DNA from: CALVLD01 sp964467585
GTDB lineage: Bacteria > Bacillota > Clostridia > Christensenellales > CAG-138
Length of the DNA: 64,000 nt
Direction: 5' to 3'
NCBI GenBank assembly: GCA_964467585.1
Contig: CAYXRF010000010.1
Coordinates: forward strand, 1-64,000
Of this stretch, positions 33,251-40,532 are shown piece by piece (within the stretch, counting starts at the first letter, position 1; every line of letters starts with the position of its first letter). The notes under the pieces are model-generated. The model ran no database searches and had not been told where the DNA came from. It saw only the letters and a program-made list of their open reading frames with translations. Both the position numbers and the translations under genes were made by a program.

Positions 33251-34606
33251 ATGAATTTGTTGAATGACAGAATTAAGCCTCTTTATTTCAAATATCTCGC
33301 CGCCGCTTTCGGCAGCGCGCTGATTTCTTCGATATATGGAATTGTGGATCTTGCTATGGTTGGCAAGTATCATGGTGCGGAGGGAACCGCCGCCATATCG
33401 CTAATTGCTCCATTTTGGAACATACTGTACAGCATTGGGCTGCTGGTCGGAATAGGCGGAGCGGTTTTATTCAGTGAGCTGAGAGGCGAATCGCCCGATA
33501 ACGTCAAAGCCTCCAACGGGTATTTTACGGTCGCTGTGATAGGCGGCAGCATACTTTCGCTTGCGGCATGGGTTGGTTTGATTTTTTTTGACAGGCAGCT
33601 TCTTTTGCTTTTTGGAGCGAATGAAGTTCTGATGCCGTTGGCGCGTGCCTATCTTTTTCCCATCAAATTTGGGGTGCCGCTGTTTATATTTAATCAGCTG
33701 ATATCGGCTTTTCTTCGCAATGACGGCAATCCTGCCCTTGCAACAAAGGCCGTTCTGTTTGGCGGCATATTCAATGTGTTCGGGGACTATTTTTTTGTGT
33801 TCACGCTTAATATGGGCATAATGGGCGCGGGCATTGCCACAGTAATCGGTTCGTTTTTTTCTCTGATTATCATGCTGACCCATTTTTTCAGCAAGAAAAA
33901 CACGCTTGCGCTTGTAAAGCCCGAGCGATTTTTCCATATGCTCAAGGAAATCGGGAGCACGGGCTTTTCAACCTTTTTTATTGATATCGCCATGGGAATA
34001 CTTACCGTGTTTTTCAATCGTCAGATTCTTCGCTATTTTGATGAAAATGCGCTGGCCGTTTACGGCATTGTCGCATATGTGGGAGCCTTCGCCCAGTGCT
34101 GCGCATACAGTGCGGGGCAGGCGGCGCAGCCGATTATTTCAGTTAACTTTGGCGCAGGCAACGGCAAACGCATAAGGGAGACTCTGCGTCACGCGCTGAT
34201 TACAATCGCCTGCTTTGCGGTTTTTTGGTCGTTGCTCAGTCTGCTGTTTCCCAATCTATATATCTATCTGTTGACGACGCCCACAGCCGAGCTGCTTTCT
34301 ATCGCGCCCACAATAATTCGTCGGTACGGACTTTCTTTTATACTGCTGCCGTTTAACATTTTTTCAACATACTATTTCCAGTCCCTGTTGAAACGCAGAA
34401 CCTCGTTCATCGTATCCGTTGCAAGAGGCGTGGTAATCAGCGGCATACTCATTTATCTGCTTCCTGCGGCGTTCGGCGCGGGCGCAATGTGGTATGCAAT
34501 GCCTGTCACCGAGCTGATTGTTGCCGTTTATGCAGGCGTGAAGATGCTGCGATATACAAAGCAGCTACCAACGGAAATGTCTGTTAGCCCTGCGAAAACG
34601 GCTTGA
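33251..34606 (+). CDS. MATE family efflux transporter
   Basis: 451 residues and about 12 membrane segments. It starts near the cytosol (MNLLNDRIKPLYFKYLAAAF) and shows the MATE core pattern YGIVDLAMVGKYHGAEGTAA and, in the second half, NFGAGNGKRIRETLRHA. Exchanges Na+ or H+ for drugs or other organic compounds. Likely controlled by the preceding MarR protein. Confidence 0.92.
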   Translation: MNLLNDRIKPLYFKYLAAAFGSALISSIYGIVDLAMVGKYHGAEGTAAISLIAPFWNILYSIGLLVGIGGAVLFSELRGESPDNVKASNGYFTVAVIGGSILSLAAWVGLIFFDRQLLLLFGANEVLMPLARAYLFPIKFGVPLFIFNQLISAFLRNDGNPALATKAVLFGGIFNVFGDYFFVFTLNMGIMGAGIATVIGSFFSLIIMLTHFFSKKNTLALVKPERFFHMLKEIGSTGFSTFFIDIAMGILTVFFNRQILRYFDENALAVYGIVAYVGAFAQCCAYSAGQAAQPIISVNFGAGNGKRIRETLRHALITIACFAVFWSLLSLLFPNLYIYLLTTPTAELLSIAPTIIRRYGLSFILLPFNIFSTYYFQSLLKRRTSFIVSVARGVVISGILIYLLPAAFGAGAMWYAMPVTELIVAVYAGVKMLRYTKQLPTEMSVSPAKTA

Positions 34607-34655
34607 TAAAGCATCAGGTGCGGCGCGTTGGCATTTTTTCAGCGCGCCGCGGCGG

Positions 34656-35324
34656 CTATTCGCCCTCTATCAGCGAAAACACGTTTCTGTTGACATTCAA
34701 AAGCCCTTGCTTCTGCATTTTTGAAATTTCCGCCGACATGGCACTGCGCTCAACGGAAAGATAATCCGCAAGCTGCTGTCTGTCAAATGGGATGGAAAAC
34801 ATTGATTTTCCCTGTCGTTGTGCCTCCGCCGAAAGATAGGAAAGCAGCTTGTCACGCGTTGTGCGCCTGCTGATATGCGTCAGCTTTTCGTTTGTGCGAA
34901 GGTTGTTTTTGGCAAGGTCGGACAGAAGATTTTGGATTATTCTGGCGTGATGTGCGCAGGCGTTTGGACAGACGTTTAGAATTTGCCTCACGTTTAGCCA
35001 CAATATTTCGCTGTCCTCATCGGCCGTGACGCTCACGTCCATCACCGCGCCCGCAACGCAGGCAAAGGATTCCGCAAACACCCGTCCCTTTGTAATTCTT
35101 GCGCGAATGTTTCTGTTTCCCCAAAAGTCCTCCTGTATTACAAGCACGCTTCCCGAAAGCATCAGTCCGACACAGCTTGGCGAATCTCCTACCCTCAGCA
35201 CATAATCTCCCTTTTTATACACCGCCGTTTCGGCGTGCAGACAGGAAAGCACGGCGTCAATTTCATCCTCGTCAATGCCCGAAAAAAGTGTTGCATTCTT
35301 TAATATATTTATTTGATTCTCCAT
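34656..35324 (-). CDS. Crp/Fnr family transcriptional regulator
   Basis: 222 residues from the ATG at 35324; a longer upstream frame overlaps the ferredoxin gene and is not real. The sensor is a cyclic-nucleotide-binding-like barrel (about 15-115, GDYVLRVGDSPSCVGLMLSG), without an N-terminal Cys cluster like that of true Fnr. The DNA-binding part is a C-terminal HTH_CRP (SIPFDRQQLADYLSVERSAM). It is divergent from a ferredoxin gene, with a dyad between them. This layout is typical of HcpR-like nitrosative or redox regulators, but no hcp gene is present, so the assignment is open. Confidence 0.88.
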   Translation of the reverse strand: MENQINILKNATLFSGIDEDEIDAVLSCLHAETAVYKKGDYVLRVGDSPSCVGLMLSGSVLVIQEDFWGNRNIRARITKGRVFAESFACVAGAVMDVSVTADEDSEILWLNVRQILNVCPNACAHHARIIQNLLSDLAKNNLRTNEKLTHISRRTTRDKLLSYLSAEAQRQGKSMFSIPFDRQQLADYLSVERSAMSAEISKMQKQGLLNVNRNVFSLIEGE

Positions 35325-35358
35325 ATTGCCCCATTTCTGTTGTAAATCCAACTGACTT

Positions 35359-35380
35359 ATTGTAAATATCGTATTACAAT
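35359..35380. promoter_or_regulatory. Crp/Fnr-type operator dyad
   Basis: ATTGTAA (35359-35365), 8-bp centre ATATCGTA, TTACAAT (35374-35380): perfect 7-bp arms, in the 102-bp space between the divergent regulator and ferredoxin genes, flanked by a second inverted pair AACTG/CAGTT. Size and symmetry suit a Crp/Fnr dimer. Confidence 0.7.
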
Positions 35381-35426
35381 CAGTTCGAAAAGTCAATATC
35401 AATCCGCTTTGAAAGGAGCTGTTAAC

Positions 35427-36134
35427 ATGATCAGAAGGATAATCAAAATCGATGAGGAAAAATGCAACGGGTGCGGCGCGTGTGCCAAAGCCTGTCACGA
35501 GGGCGCGATAGCTATGATAAACGGCAAGGCGAAGCTCATGCGTGACGATTACTGCGATGGGCTTGGGGACTGCCTGCCCGCCTGCCCGACAAATGCAATC
35601 TCTTTTGTTGAGCGCGAAGCCGCCGCCTATGACGAATCCGCCGTGCGGGAGAGCAAGGCAAAAAAGCAAGCGCAGCAGGGTGATAAGCTGCCCTGCGGAT
35701 GCCCGGGGACTCAGTCGAAAAGGCTCGTTCACAGCGCCGATGTTGGAGACGAGGTCTGCGCAAGTGTGCAAAGCCGTCTTTCGCAGTGGCCTGTGCAGAT
35801 AAAGCTTGTGCCTGTTAACGCTCCCTACTTTTGCGGAGCAAAGCTGCTTATCGCCGCGGACTGCACCGCATATGCCTATGCCAATTTTCACGAGCGGTTT
35901 ATCCGCGGACATATCACGCTTGTGGGCTGTCCAAAGCTTGACGGGGTGGACTATTCCGAAAAGCTGACCTCTATCATCAGTGAAAACGACATTAAAAGCG
36001 TCACTGTTGTGCGCATGGAGATTCCGTGCTGCGGAGGCTTAGAAAATGCCGCAAGGCTTGCGCTGCAAAACAGCGGAAAGTTTATTCCGTGGCAGATAAT
36101 TACAATTTCAACGGACGGGAACATAATTGATTGA
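35427..36134 (+). CDS. 4Fe-4S dicluster ferredoxin-like protein
   Basis: 235 residues from the ATG at 35427 (GAAAGGAG upstream). Two cluster-binding motifs sit in the first 60 residues: CNGCGACAKACHEGAI and CDGLGDCLPACPTNAISF; the second is atypical in spacing. A basic linker holds a further CGCP motif, and the C-terminal 130 residues (NAPYFCGAKLLIAADCTAYA, VGCPKLDG, IPCCGGLENA) form a conserved cysteine-containing domain seen in ferredoxins beside Crp/Fnr regulators. Probably a cytoplasmic electron carrier or redox sensor acting with the divergent regulator. Ends before a strong terminator. Confidence 0.88.
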   Translation: MIRRIIKIDEEKCNGCGACAKACHEGAIAMINGKAKLMRDDYCDGLGDCLPACPTNAISFVEREAAAYDESAVRESKAKKQAQQGDKLPCGCPGTQSKRLVHSADVGDEVCASVQSRLSQWPVQIKLVPVNAPYFCGAKLLIAADCTAYAYANFHERFIRGHITLVGCPKLDGVDYSEKLTSIISENDIKSVTVVRMEIPCCGGLENAARLALQNSGKFIPWQIITISTDGNIID

Positions 36135-36283
36135 TCATAGCTTTGTGGGTGTAAAAGCCAAAGCGTGAAAAAGCGTTCGATGCGATTATCGTCGACATAT
36201 GCGGTTTATCTGATAGTTGACGGAGCTATGCTTTTGATTGAGTCAATCTCAATGAAGGAATTAAAAGCGTAACCGCACTGCAA

Positions 36284-36318
36284 GCAAAAAAAGCAACCGC
36301 CGACACGACTCGGTCGGC
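36284..36318 (-). terminator. Terminator of the agr operon
   Basis: Minus-strand GCCGAC (36318-36313), loop, GTCGGC (36303-36298), then GGTTGCTTTTTTTGC. Confidence 0.65.
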
Positions 36319-36334
36319 AGAATACATTTTAGGC

Positions 36335-36385
36335 ACGTTCGGGCGGCAAAGCTTATTGTACTTAGCCGCTCGAACGTATTTTTTA
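36335..36385 (+). terminator. Terminator downstream of the ferredoxin gene
   Basis: ACGTTCGGGCGGC (36335-36347), 17-nt loop, GCCGCTCGAACGT (36365-36377), then ATTTTTTAT. The 200 bp between the ferredoxin stop and this hairpin hold no convincing gene. Confidence 0.8.
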
Positions 36386-36417
36386 TATCTTTATATGTGC
36401 GTAAGTACAGGCATGGA

Positions 36418-36999
36418 TTATCGGGACTTTTGGGTTTGCGCACGATTTACAAAAATCCCAATCACAAACAGTATCCCCGTTGAAGCATAGCCCATGAAAG
36501 CAGGCGCAAACATTTTTGAGCCGAACAGCGTCAGCGCGGCGGTCACTGCGCATTCCGCCGCGCCGTATATCCGTGACACAAGCCGCATTTTTGCGCGGCG
36601 CGCCTCGGATATGGGATGATTTTTGTGAACAGACGGCGCGTAAATAAAAAAGACGACATAAAATATTGCAGCGATAGGTATTGTTATATATTGAGGTGCT
36701 GAGTTTATAAAATCTGTCGCCCAAACCGATGCGGCGCCAATTCCTACCGAAACCAATGTGCATACCAAATGGGTTGACGCGTGCGCTCCGCCCACAAATA
36801 TCCGCAGAGGAAGCCACGCCGCTATAAACACAAGCATAAAGACGATTTTGCCCATCACCGCTCCGATGACAAGCAGCAGCGCAAGTATCAGCAATGTTGA
36901 CAGCGTGCATTCCGCACCATAGGCGTATGCCGCCTCGCTTGAAGCGTCCGCGCCGTGCTTAACAAGCCAACGCGCAAGCGCAAGAGACAGTCTTTTCAT
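36418..36999 (-). CDS. agrB: AgrB-like autoinducer-processing protease
   Basis: 193 residues with about five membrane segments. AgrB is a membrane cysteine endopeptidase that cuts the AgrD precursor and forms the thiolactone. The catalytic pair is in RIFVGGAHASTHLVCTL: His of GGAHA and Cys seven residues later, the AgrB spacing. The N-terminal helix (MKRLSLALARWLVKHG) is typical of the family. Last gene of the agrC-agrA-agrB transcript, with GGAGGG before the ATG. No agrD follows it; the candidate lies divergently upstream of agrC. Confidence 0.9.
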   Translation of the reverse strand: MKRLSLALARWLVKHGADASSEAAYAYGAECTLSTLLILALLLVIGAVMGKIVFMLVFIAAWLPLRIFVGGAHASTHLVCTLVSVGIGAASVWATDFINSAPQYITIPIAAIFYVVFFIYAPSVHKNHPISEARRAKMRLVSRIYGAAECAVTAALTLFGSKMFAPAFMGYASTGILFVIGIFVNRAQTQKSR

Positions 37000-37038
37000 G
37001 CTGATAATCCCTCCCCCCCATAAAACCTCTTTTATAAT

Positions 37039-37746
37039 TTAATGAAAGGCAATATAGACCTCAAACGCCTTGCCGACATACTGCTTGGTTATCGGCAAAA
37101 GAGTGCCGTCGGACATTTCAACATCCTTGGTGGATATCCTGTTAACCCTGCACACATTGATTATATGTGAGCGTGAGCATTGCACAAACTGGCTTGGCAG
37201 CGACACGCTTATCTCCGCAAGGGTTTTTCGCTCACGGAAGGTATTGTCCGTTGAATGAATGTAGAGCAGATGATCGTATATCTCGATATACATAATATCG
37301 TTTATCGGTATGGATACCGCTGCGCTTCCGCCGCGCAAAGCGTAGTATTGCTTGGCGTTGCCGACTATCAGCTTTGCAACGCAGCTCATACACTCGTTAA
37401 ACTTTTTTGTAAAATCGGTTCCGTTTTTGTTTATGAAGCGCGTGGCGTTGACCTCATAGCCCAAAAGACCGTATTCAACGTAATCCGAAATGAAAACTAT
37501 CGGAATCGAAGGGTTGAGCCGCCGAATATCACGGGCAAATTCCATGCCGTTTTTCATTGGCATCTTGACGTCCAGCATCACACAGTCAAATTGAGAGAGT
37601 GCAATATCGCAGTTGACGTCGGCAGGCGAACTGAAATGCTCGCACGTTACGCTGCTGCGGGCGGACTCCGCCCATGCCTTCAAATGCTGCAATATGCGTC
37701 CCGCGTGTATCGGGTCATCCTCGAAAACGGCAATCTTAATATCCAT
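37039..37746 (-). CDS. agrA: LytTR-family response regulator (AgrA type)
   Basis: 235 residues. Receiver domain with acidic pocket EDD (9-11) and phosphoacceptor Asp in CVMLDVKMPMKNG, then a C-terminal LytTR DNA-binding domain (about 135-235; IMYIEIYDHLLYIHS, FVQCSRSHIINVCRVNRI). LytTR domains bind pairs of 9-bp direct repeats separated by about 12 bp, and two such sites are found upstream of the divergent agrD candidate. The ATG is 3 bp after the agrC stop. Confidence 0.93.
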   Translation of the reverse strand: MDIKIAVFEDDPIHAGRILQHLKAWAESARSSVTCEHFSSPADVNCDIALSQFDCVMLDVKMPMKNGMEFARDIRRLNPSIPIVFISDYVEYGLLGYEVNATRFINKNGTDFTKKFNECMSCVAKLIVGNAKQYYALRGGSAAVSIPINDIMYIEIYDHLLYIHSTDNTFRERKTLAEISVSLPSQFVQCSRSHIINVCRVNRISTKDVEMSDGTLLPITKQYVGKAFEVYIAFH

Positions 37747-37749
37747 ACA

Positions 37750-39060
37750 TCACACCAATTGCAGCAAAACCACTGCCTCAAACGTTTCGGGAAGCGGCTT
37801 AAGCAGCATATAGCCGCTGTGCTTTTCCGCTATGTGGCGCACGCGCTCCAGCCCCACGCCATGCTCGGACTTTTTATTTTTTGTTGTGGCAAGGCGTCCG
37901 TTTTCATACTCATAAAGACCGTCACAGGGGTTAAAAAGCCTTATCTTCAGCATTTTGCCCGCGACTGACATTGAAAAATCAATCGTGCGCTCCTCCTCGG
38001 GCAAAAGCACAACAGCATTTATGGCGTTGTCAAAAAGATTCATTATAACTGAACAGACGTCCGATGCGTCAACGCTCATGTTCTCGGGTATCGCAAGCGT
38101 ACTGTTGACATTGATATGCTGCTTTTGCGCTGAAATCAGCTTGATAGTTATCGTGGCGTCGATAGCGGGGTTGCCTGTGCCAATCAGCAGGGAGGCGTTT
38201 TGCGCAGCATCGTCCATCTCGCCAATATAGCGCACTATGCTGCCGCACTCGTTATTTTTTGCAAGCATTGAAAGCGTTGAAAGCGTGCCGCTCATGTCAT
38301 GCCGCCATTCCCGCACATAACGGTACATAGCTTCAACCTGACGTATATGCTCGACTTCAAGCTTTGCCTGCTGAAGCTCCTTTTGAGCGTCAAGGTTTTT
38401 TTGATATATTTGAGACAGAAAATGAGAAAGCAGCAGCAGACCCGCACACAGCAGCAGTATCATGGCGTTTGCAATGCCGCACGGAACCACGCTTACTCCA
38501 AGCGCTTCAAGCTCGAAAAGCTGATTCGCATGATATAAAAGCGCCGCTATGCCCAGCGCGATAAGCGCCACGGGCATATATCTGAGCAGCGGCGGGATAA
38601 ATCCTTCCCTCGGCTTGACCGTGAAAAGCAACAGCATTATTGCAAAATTGCACGCCATGTAAAGCAAAAGGGCGATCGCCCGCGTGCCCGTTGAGGGCGT
38701 AATTGAGGATTCTCCCCTCTGTGTAAGCGTCATTACAAAGGATATGATAAAGTCGCTCACGCAAAAAATCAGATGAGGGGTTACTCCCCAAATGATTCTG
38801 CGTGTTAACGAACCTCCGAAAAGAAAGGATGAATAGAGTGTGAATACAACCACGTTGACGCCCGTTACTATCGCCCAGTGCAGCGACATGTGGTTCATTA
38901 TCATTGTTCCAACCGCTATCAGCGGAAGCAGACCCAATGCAATGTAAAGCTTTGGTTTGTCAATTCCAAGCTGCCGTCTGAAAAGAAGAAAGGCGACAAC
39001 GGCTTCGCTGAGGCACACGACGCCTTCGTAAACGATCCACAAAAGACTCAAACGCAACAC
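37750..39060 (-). CDS. agrC: GHKL sensor histidine kinase (AgrC type)
   Basis: 436 residues from GTG 39060; TTG 39051 has better spacing to GAGG. Six or seven membrane segments fill residues 1-215, a coiled linker follows (KNLDAQKELQQAKLEVEHIR), then the phosphoacceptor region REWRHDMSGTLSTL, an N-box VIMNLFDNAINAVVLL and a G-box HGVGLERVRHIAEKH. This is the AgrC class that senses cyclic peptides. It has its own consensus promoter and heads the operon. Confidence 0.92.
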   Translation of the reverse strand: MLRLSLLWIVYEGVVCLSEAVVAFLLFRRQLGIDKPKLYIALGLLPLIAVGTMIMNHMSLHWAIVTGVNVVVFTLYSSFLFGGSLTRRIIWGVTPHLIFCVSDFIISFVMTLTQRGESSITPSTGTRAIALLLYMACNFAIMLLLFTVKPREGFIPPLLRYMPVALIALGIAALLYHANQLFELEALGVSVVPCGIANAMILLLCAGLLLLSHFLSQIYQKNLDAQKELQQAKLEVEHIRQVEAMYRYVREWRHDMSGTLSTLSMLAKNNECGSIVRYIGEMDDAAQNASLLIGTGNPAIDATITIKLISAQKQHINVNSTLAIPENMSVDASDVCSVIMNLFDNAINAVVLLPEEERTIDFSMSVAGKMLKIRLFNPCDGLYEYENGRLATTKNKKSEHGVGLERVRHIAEKHSGYMLLKPLPETFEAVVLLQLV

Positions 39061-39090
39061 CTCGTTTCGTATTTACGCGTTCCTTATTTA

Positions 39091-39119
39091 AGTATAAATG
39101 AGGCGAATTATCAAGTCAA
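39091..39119 (-). promoter_or_regulatory. agrCAB promoter
   Basis: Minus-strand TTGACT (39119-39114), 17-bp spacer, TATACT (39096-39091), 31 bp before the GTG. No LytTR-type repeat faces this direction, so expression is probably constitutive. Confidence 0.78.
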
Positions 39120-39126
39120 CGATAAT

Positions 39127-39156
39127 TCACGCAAAAAAACAGTCGTTTCACGACAA
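39127..39156 (+). promoter_or_regulatory. LytTR/AgrA-type direct-repeat site A
   Basis: TCACGCAAA and TCACGACAA, start to start 21 bp (12-bp spacer). Matches 26 of 30 bases with site B. The orientation points toward agrD. Confidence 0.6.
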
Positions 39157-39239
39157 GTGTCACATCGTCATTTGAAATATTCATAATTCGACATTATTCG
39201 ACAGCCGCTCGCGCTGTGCGCACATTGTAAGACAAAAAC

Positions 39240-39269
39240 TCACGTCAAAAAAGAGGCGTTTCACGACAA
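39240..39269 (+). promoter_or_regulatory. LytTR/AgrA-type direct-repeat site B
   Basis: TCACGTCAA and TCACGACAA separated by 12 bp, just upstream of a TATAAA (39296-39301) that lacks a -35 box, as expected for an activator-dependent agrD promoter. Confidence 0.68.
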
Positions 39270-39336
39270 TTCTATATACAAGATAATAATGACAATATAA
39301 AATGAAGTCATACCATATGAAGGGAGTGAAATCGGT

Positions 39337-39476
39337 ATGAAAAGTTGACGGCGATTATCGCATCTGCGGCTGTCGCGTTGTCCGCAATTATGTTGTTTGC
39401 GGCTAACGTTTTTGCATCGGCGCCTTGCAGCGGGATTTACTGCGAGCCCGAGGTTCCCGAGATGCTTAGAAGGTAA
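39337..39476 (+). pseudogene. agrD: agrD-like autoinducing peptide precursor, frameshifted
   Basis: GGGAG (39322-39326) precedes ATG 39337, but this frame reads only MKS then TGA. One extra A in the AAAA run would give MKKLTAIIASAAVALS and read on through SAPCSGIYCEPEVPEMLRR to TAA 39474. That tail is a canonical AgrD: a hydrophobic leader, a thiolactone Cys, and the conserved acidic (E)PEVPE(M/E)L recognition tail. The distance from Cys to EVP equals that of the staphylococcal precursor, predicting ring CSGIY. It is divergent from agrC and follows two LytTR-type sites. Either a real inactivating or phase-variable frameshift, or a homopolymer error. About 46 residues if repaired. Confidence 0.72.
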
Positions 39477-39867
39477 CACCATTGACTTTGATTTTGCAAG
39501 TGCGGCGCGGCGGCGCAGAGCGTTGCGGCAAACAGCTCTGACGTCGTCCACAAATTTCATGTTTGTACTCACAGGGTTATCGCTGTGATAGTAAATGAGC
39601 GCTTTACTATCCCGACGATAAAGGGGACAAGCGCAAAACGCAGCATCAGCGACTGCACGCGCCTGTCCCAATTCAAGGCTTGTTGCGGCGGGCGGACAAA
39701 AAGAGCATGCCCTCCCGCCGAACCGCCTCTTTGCCCGTGGCGGAAAACCTCTCGTCGGAGGACATCACTTCATCATCACAATTTATTCGCATTTCATATG
39801 GCATACGCCTCCGCCGCCGTGTTAATTCCTCCAATACGGCGGCGGCAGAGTGAAAAAAACAACCTAT
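39477..39867. other. Gene-free, possibly degenerate region
   Basis: About 390 bp after agrD. It contains a perfect 10-bp GC-rich hairpin CCGCCGCCGT ... ACGGCGGCGG (39809-39846 region) without a T-run. Reading frames here are short or high-GC chance frames; nothing is recognised. Confidence 0.5.
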
Positions 39868-39898
39868 GCGCCCCGCATTGGGGCATTTTTTCTAAACA
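39868..39898 (+). terminator. Terminator facing the flavodoxin gene end
   Basis: TGCGCCCC GCATT GGGGCA followed by TTTTTTCT. On the minus strand the same hairpin is followed at a distance by TTTTTTT, so it may end both agrD and flavodoxin-operon transcripts. Confidence 0.75.
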
Positions 39899-39944
39899 CT
39901 GATAGTGGTGAAAGCCGAAAGAAATCTGTAACGGCAACCAAAAT

Positions 39945-40526
39945 TCAATCCTTATCGGTGGACGCGGCGTCTGTGCGGTTGTCCAACGCCAAAGCGCTGT
40001 CCGCCGTATCGTTAGGCGTGTATTTTATGCCGTGTCCGCATCTTTGCGCACGCTTATCCGCACGCTTTTCTGCGCGCAGCTGCTTTTCGCGTCTTTTATC
40101 ACGCTTTTTCAGATCCTCTGTTTTTATCACCTGATAGCTGACAACATGAGAGCCCTGCATCTCGACAAATCTTGTTGTTTCCATCCGCGCCTTTGCTTCG
40201 CCCGAATCGGATGTGAAAACAAGCGATATGTTTTTGCCCGCCGGCAAGTCACGGATAATGTTGTTGAACGCGGGTGCGGGATAGCCGTTCCATATGGGAC
40301 AGCAAATTGTAATCTCGTCATATTCGTTCATATCTATGGCAAACGGCTCAACATACACCTGTCGGCGGTGTTTTGCCTGCCCCGGCCCGAAAACATAAAC
40401 CGCAAAAGGCGGTCTGCGTCTTTGCTCCCGCACCTCGTAAAGCTCTGCGTCAAGCTCCTTTGCTATGCGCGTCGCTTCATATCGGGTGCGTCCGGAATAT
40501 GAAAAATACATTACAAGTCTATACAT
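39945..40526 (-). CDS. Flavodoxin-like protein with basic C-terminal tail
   Basis: 193 residues. The FMN phosphate loop is YFSYSGRTRYEATRIAKEL (SxSGxT-like), with later flavin contacts in CCPIWNGYPAPAFNNII and FTSDSGEAKARME. Family members carry low-potential electrons in the cytoplasm. After about residue 140 the protein changes to a strongly basic, coiled-coil-like stretch (KKRDKRREKQLRAEKRADKR) and a polar tail, an unusual addition of about 50 residues that might bind nucleic acid or a partner (inference). Follows the MBL gene by 6 bp. Confidence 0.85.
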   Translation of the reverse strand: MYRLVMYFSYSGRTRYEATRIAKELDAELYEVREQRRRPPFAVYVFGPGQAKHRRQVYVEPFAIDMNEYDEITICCPIWNGYPAPAFNNIIRDLPAGKNISLVFTSDSGEAKARMETTRFVEMQGSHVVSYQVIKTEDLKKRDKRREKQLRAEKRADKRAQRCGHGIKYTPNDTADSALALDNRTDAASTDKD

Positions 40527-40532
40527 ATCAGC

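Noticed and set aside
34620..34650. GC-rich hairpin between MATE and Crp genes as a terminator
   Set aside because: The stem is good, but neither strand has a T-run after it, so intrinsic termination is not supported.
36181..36273. 30-codon plus-strand frame downstream of the ferredoxin, considered as agrD
   Set aside because: It lacks the thiolactone Cys and the PEVPEEL-type tail and has no ribosome site.
39261..39671. 136-codon minus-strand frame across agrD and its promoter
   Set aside because: It runs through the LytTR site and the AgrD coding DNA, has no good ribosome site and shows no protein pattern; the plus-strand AgrD reading is far more specific.
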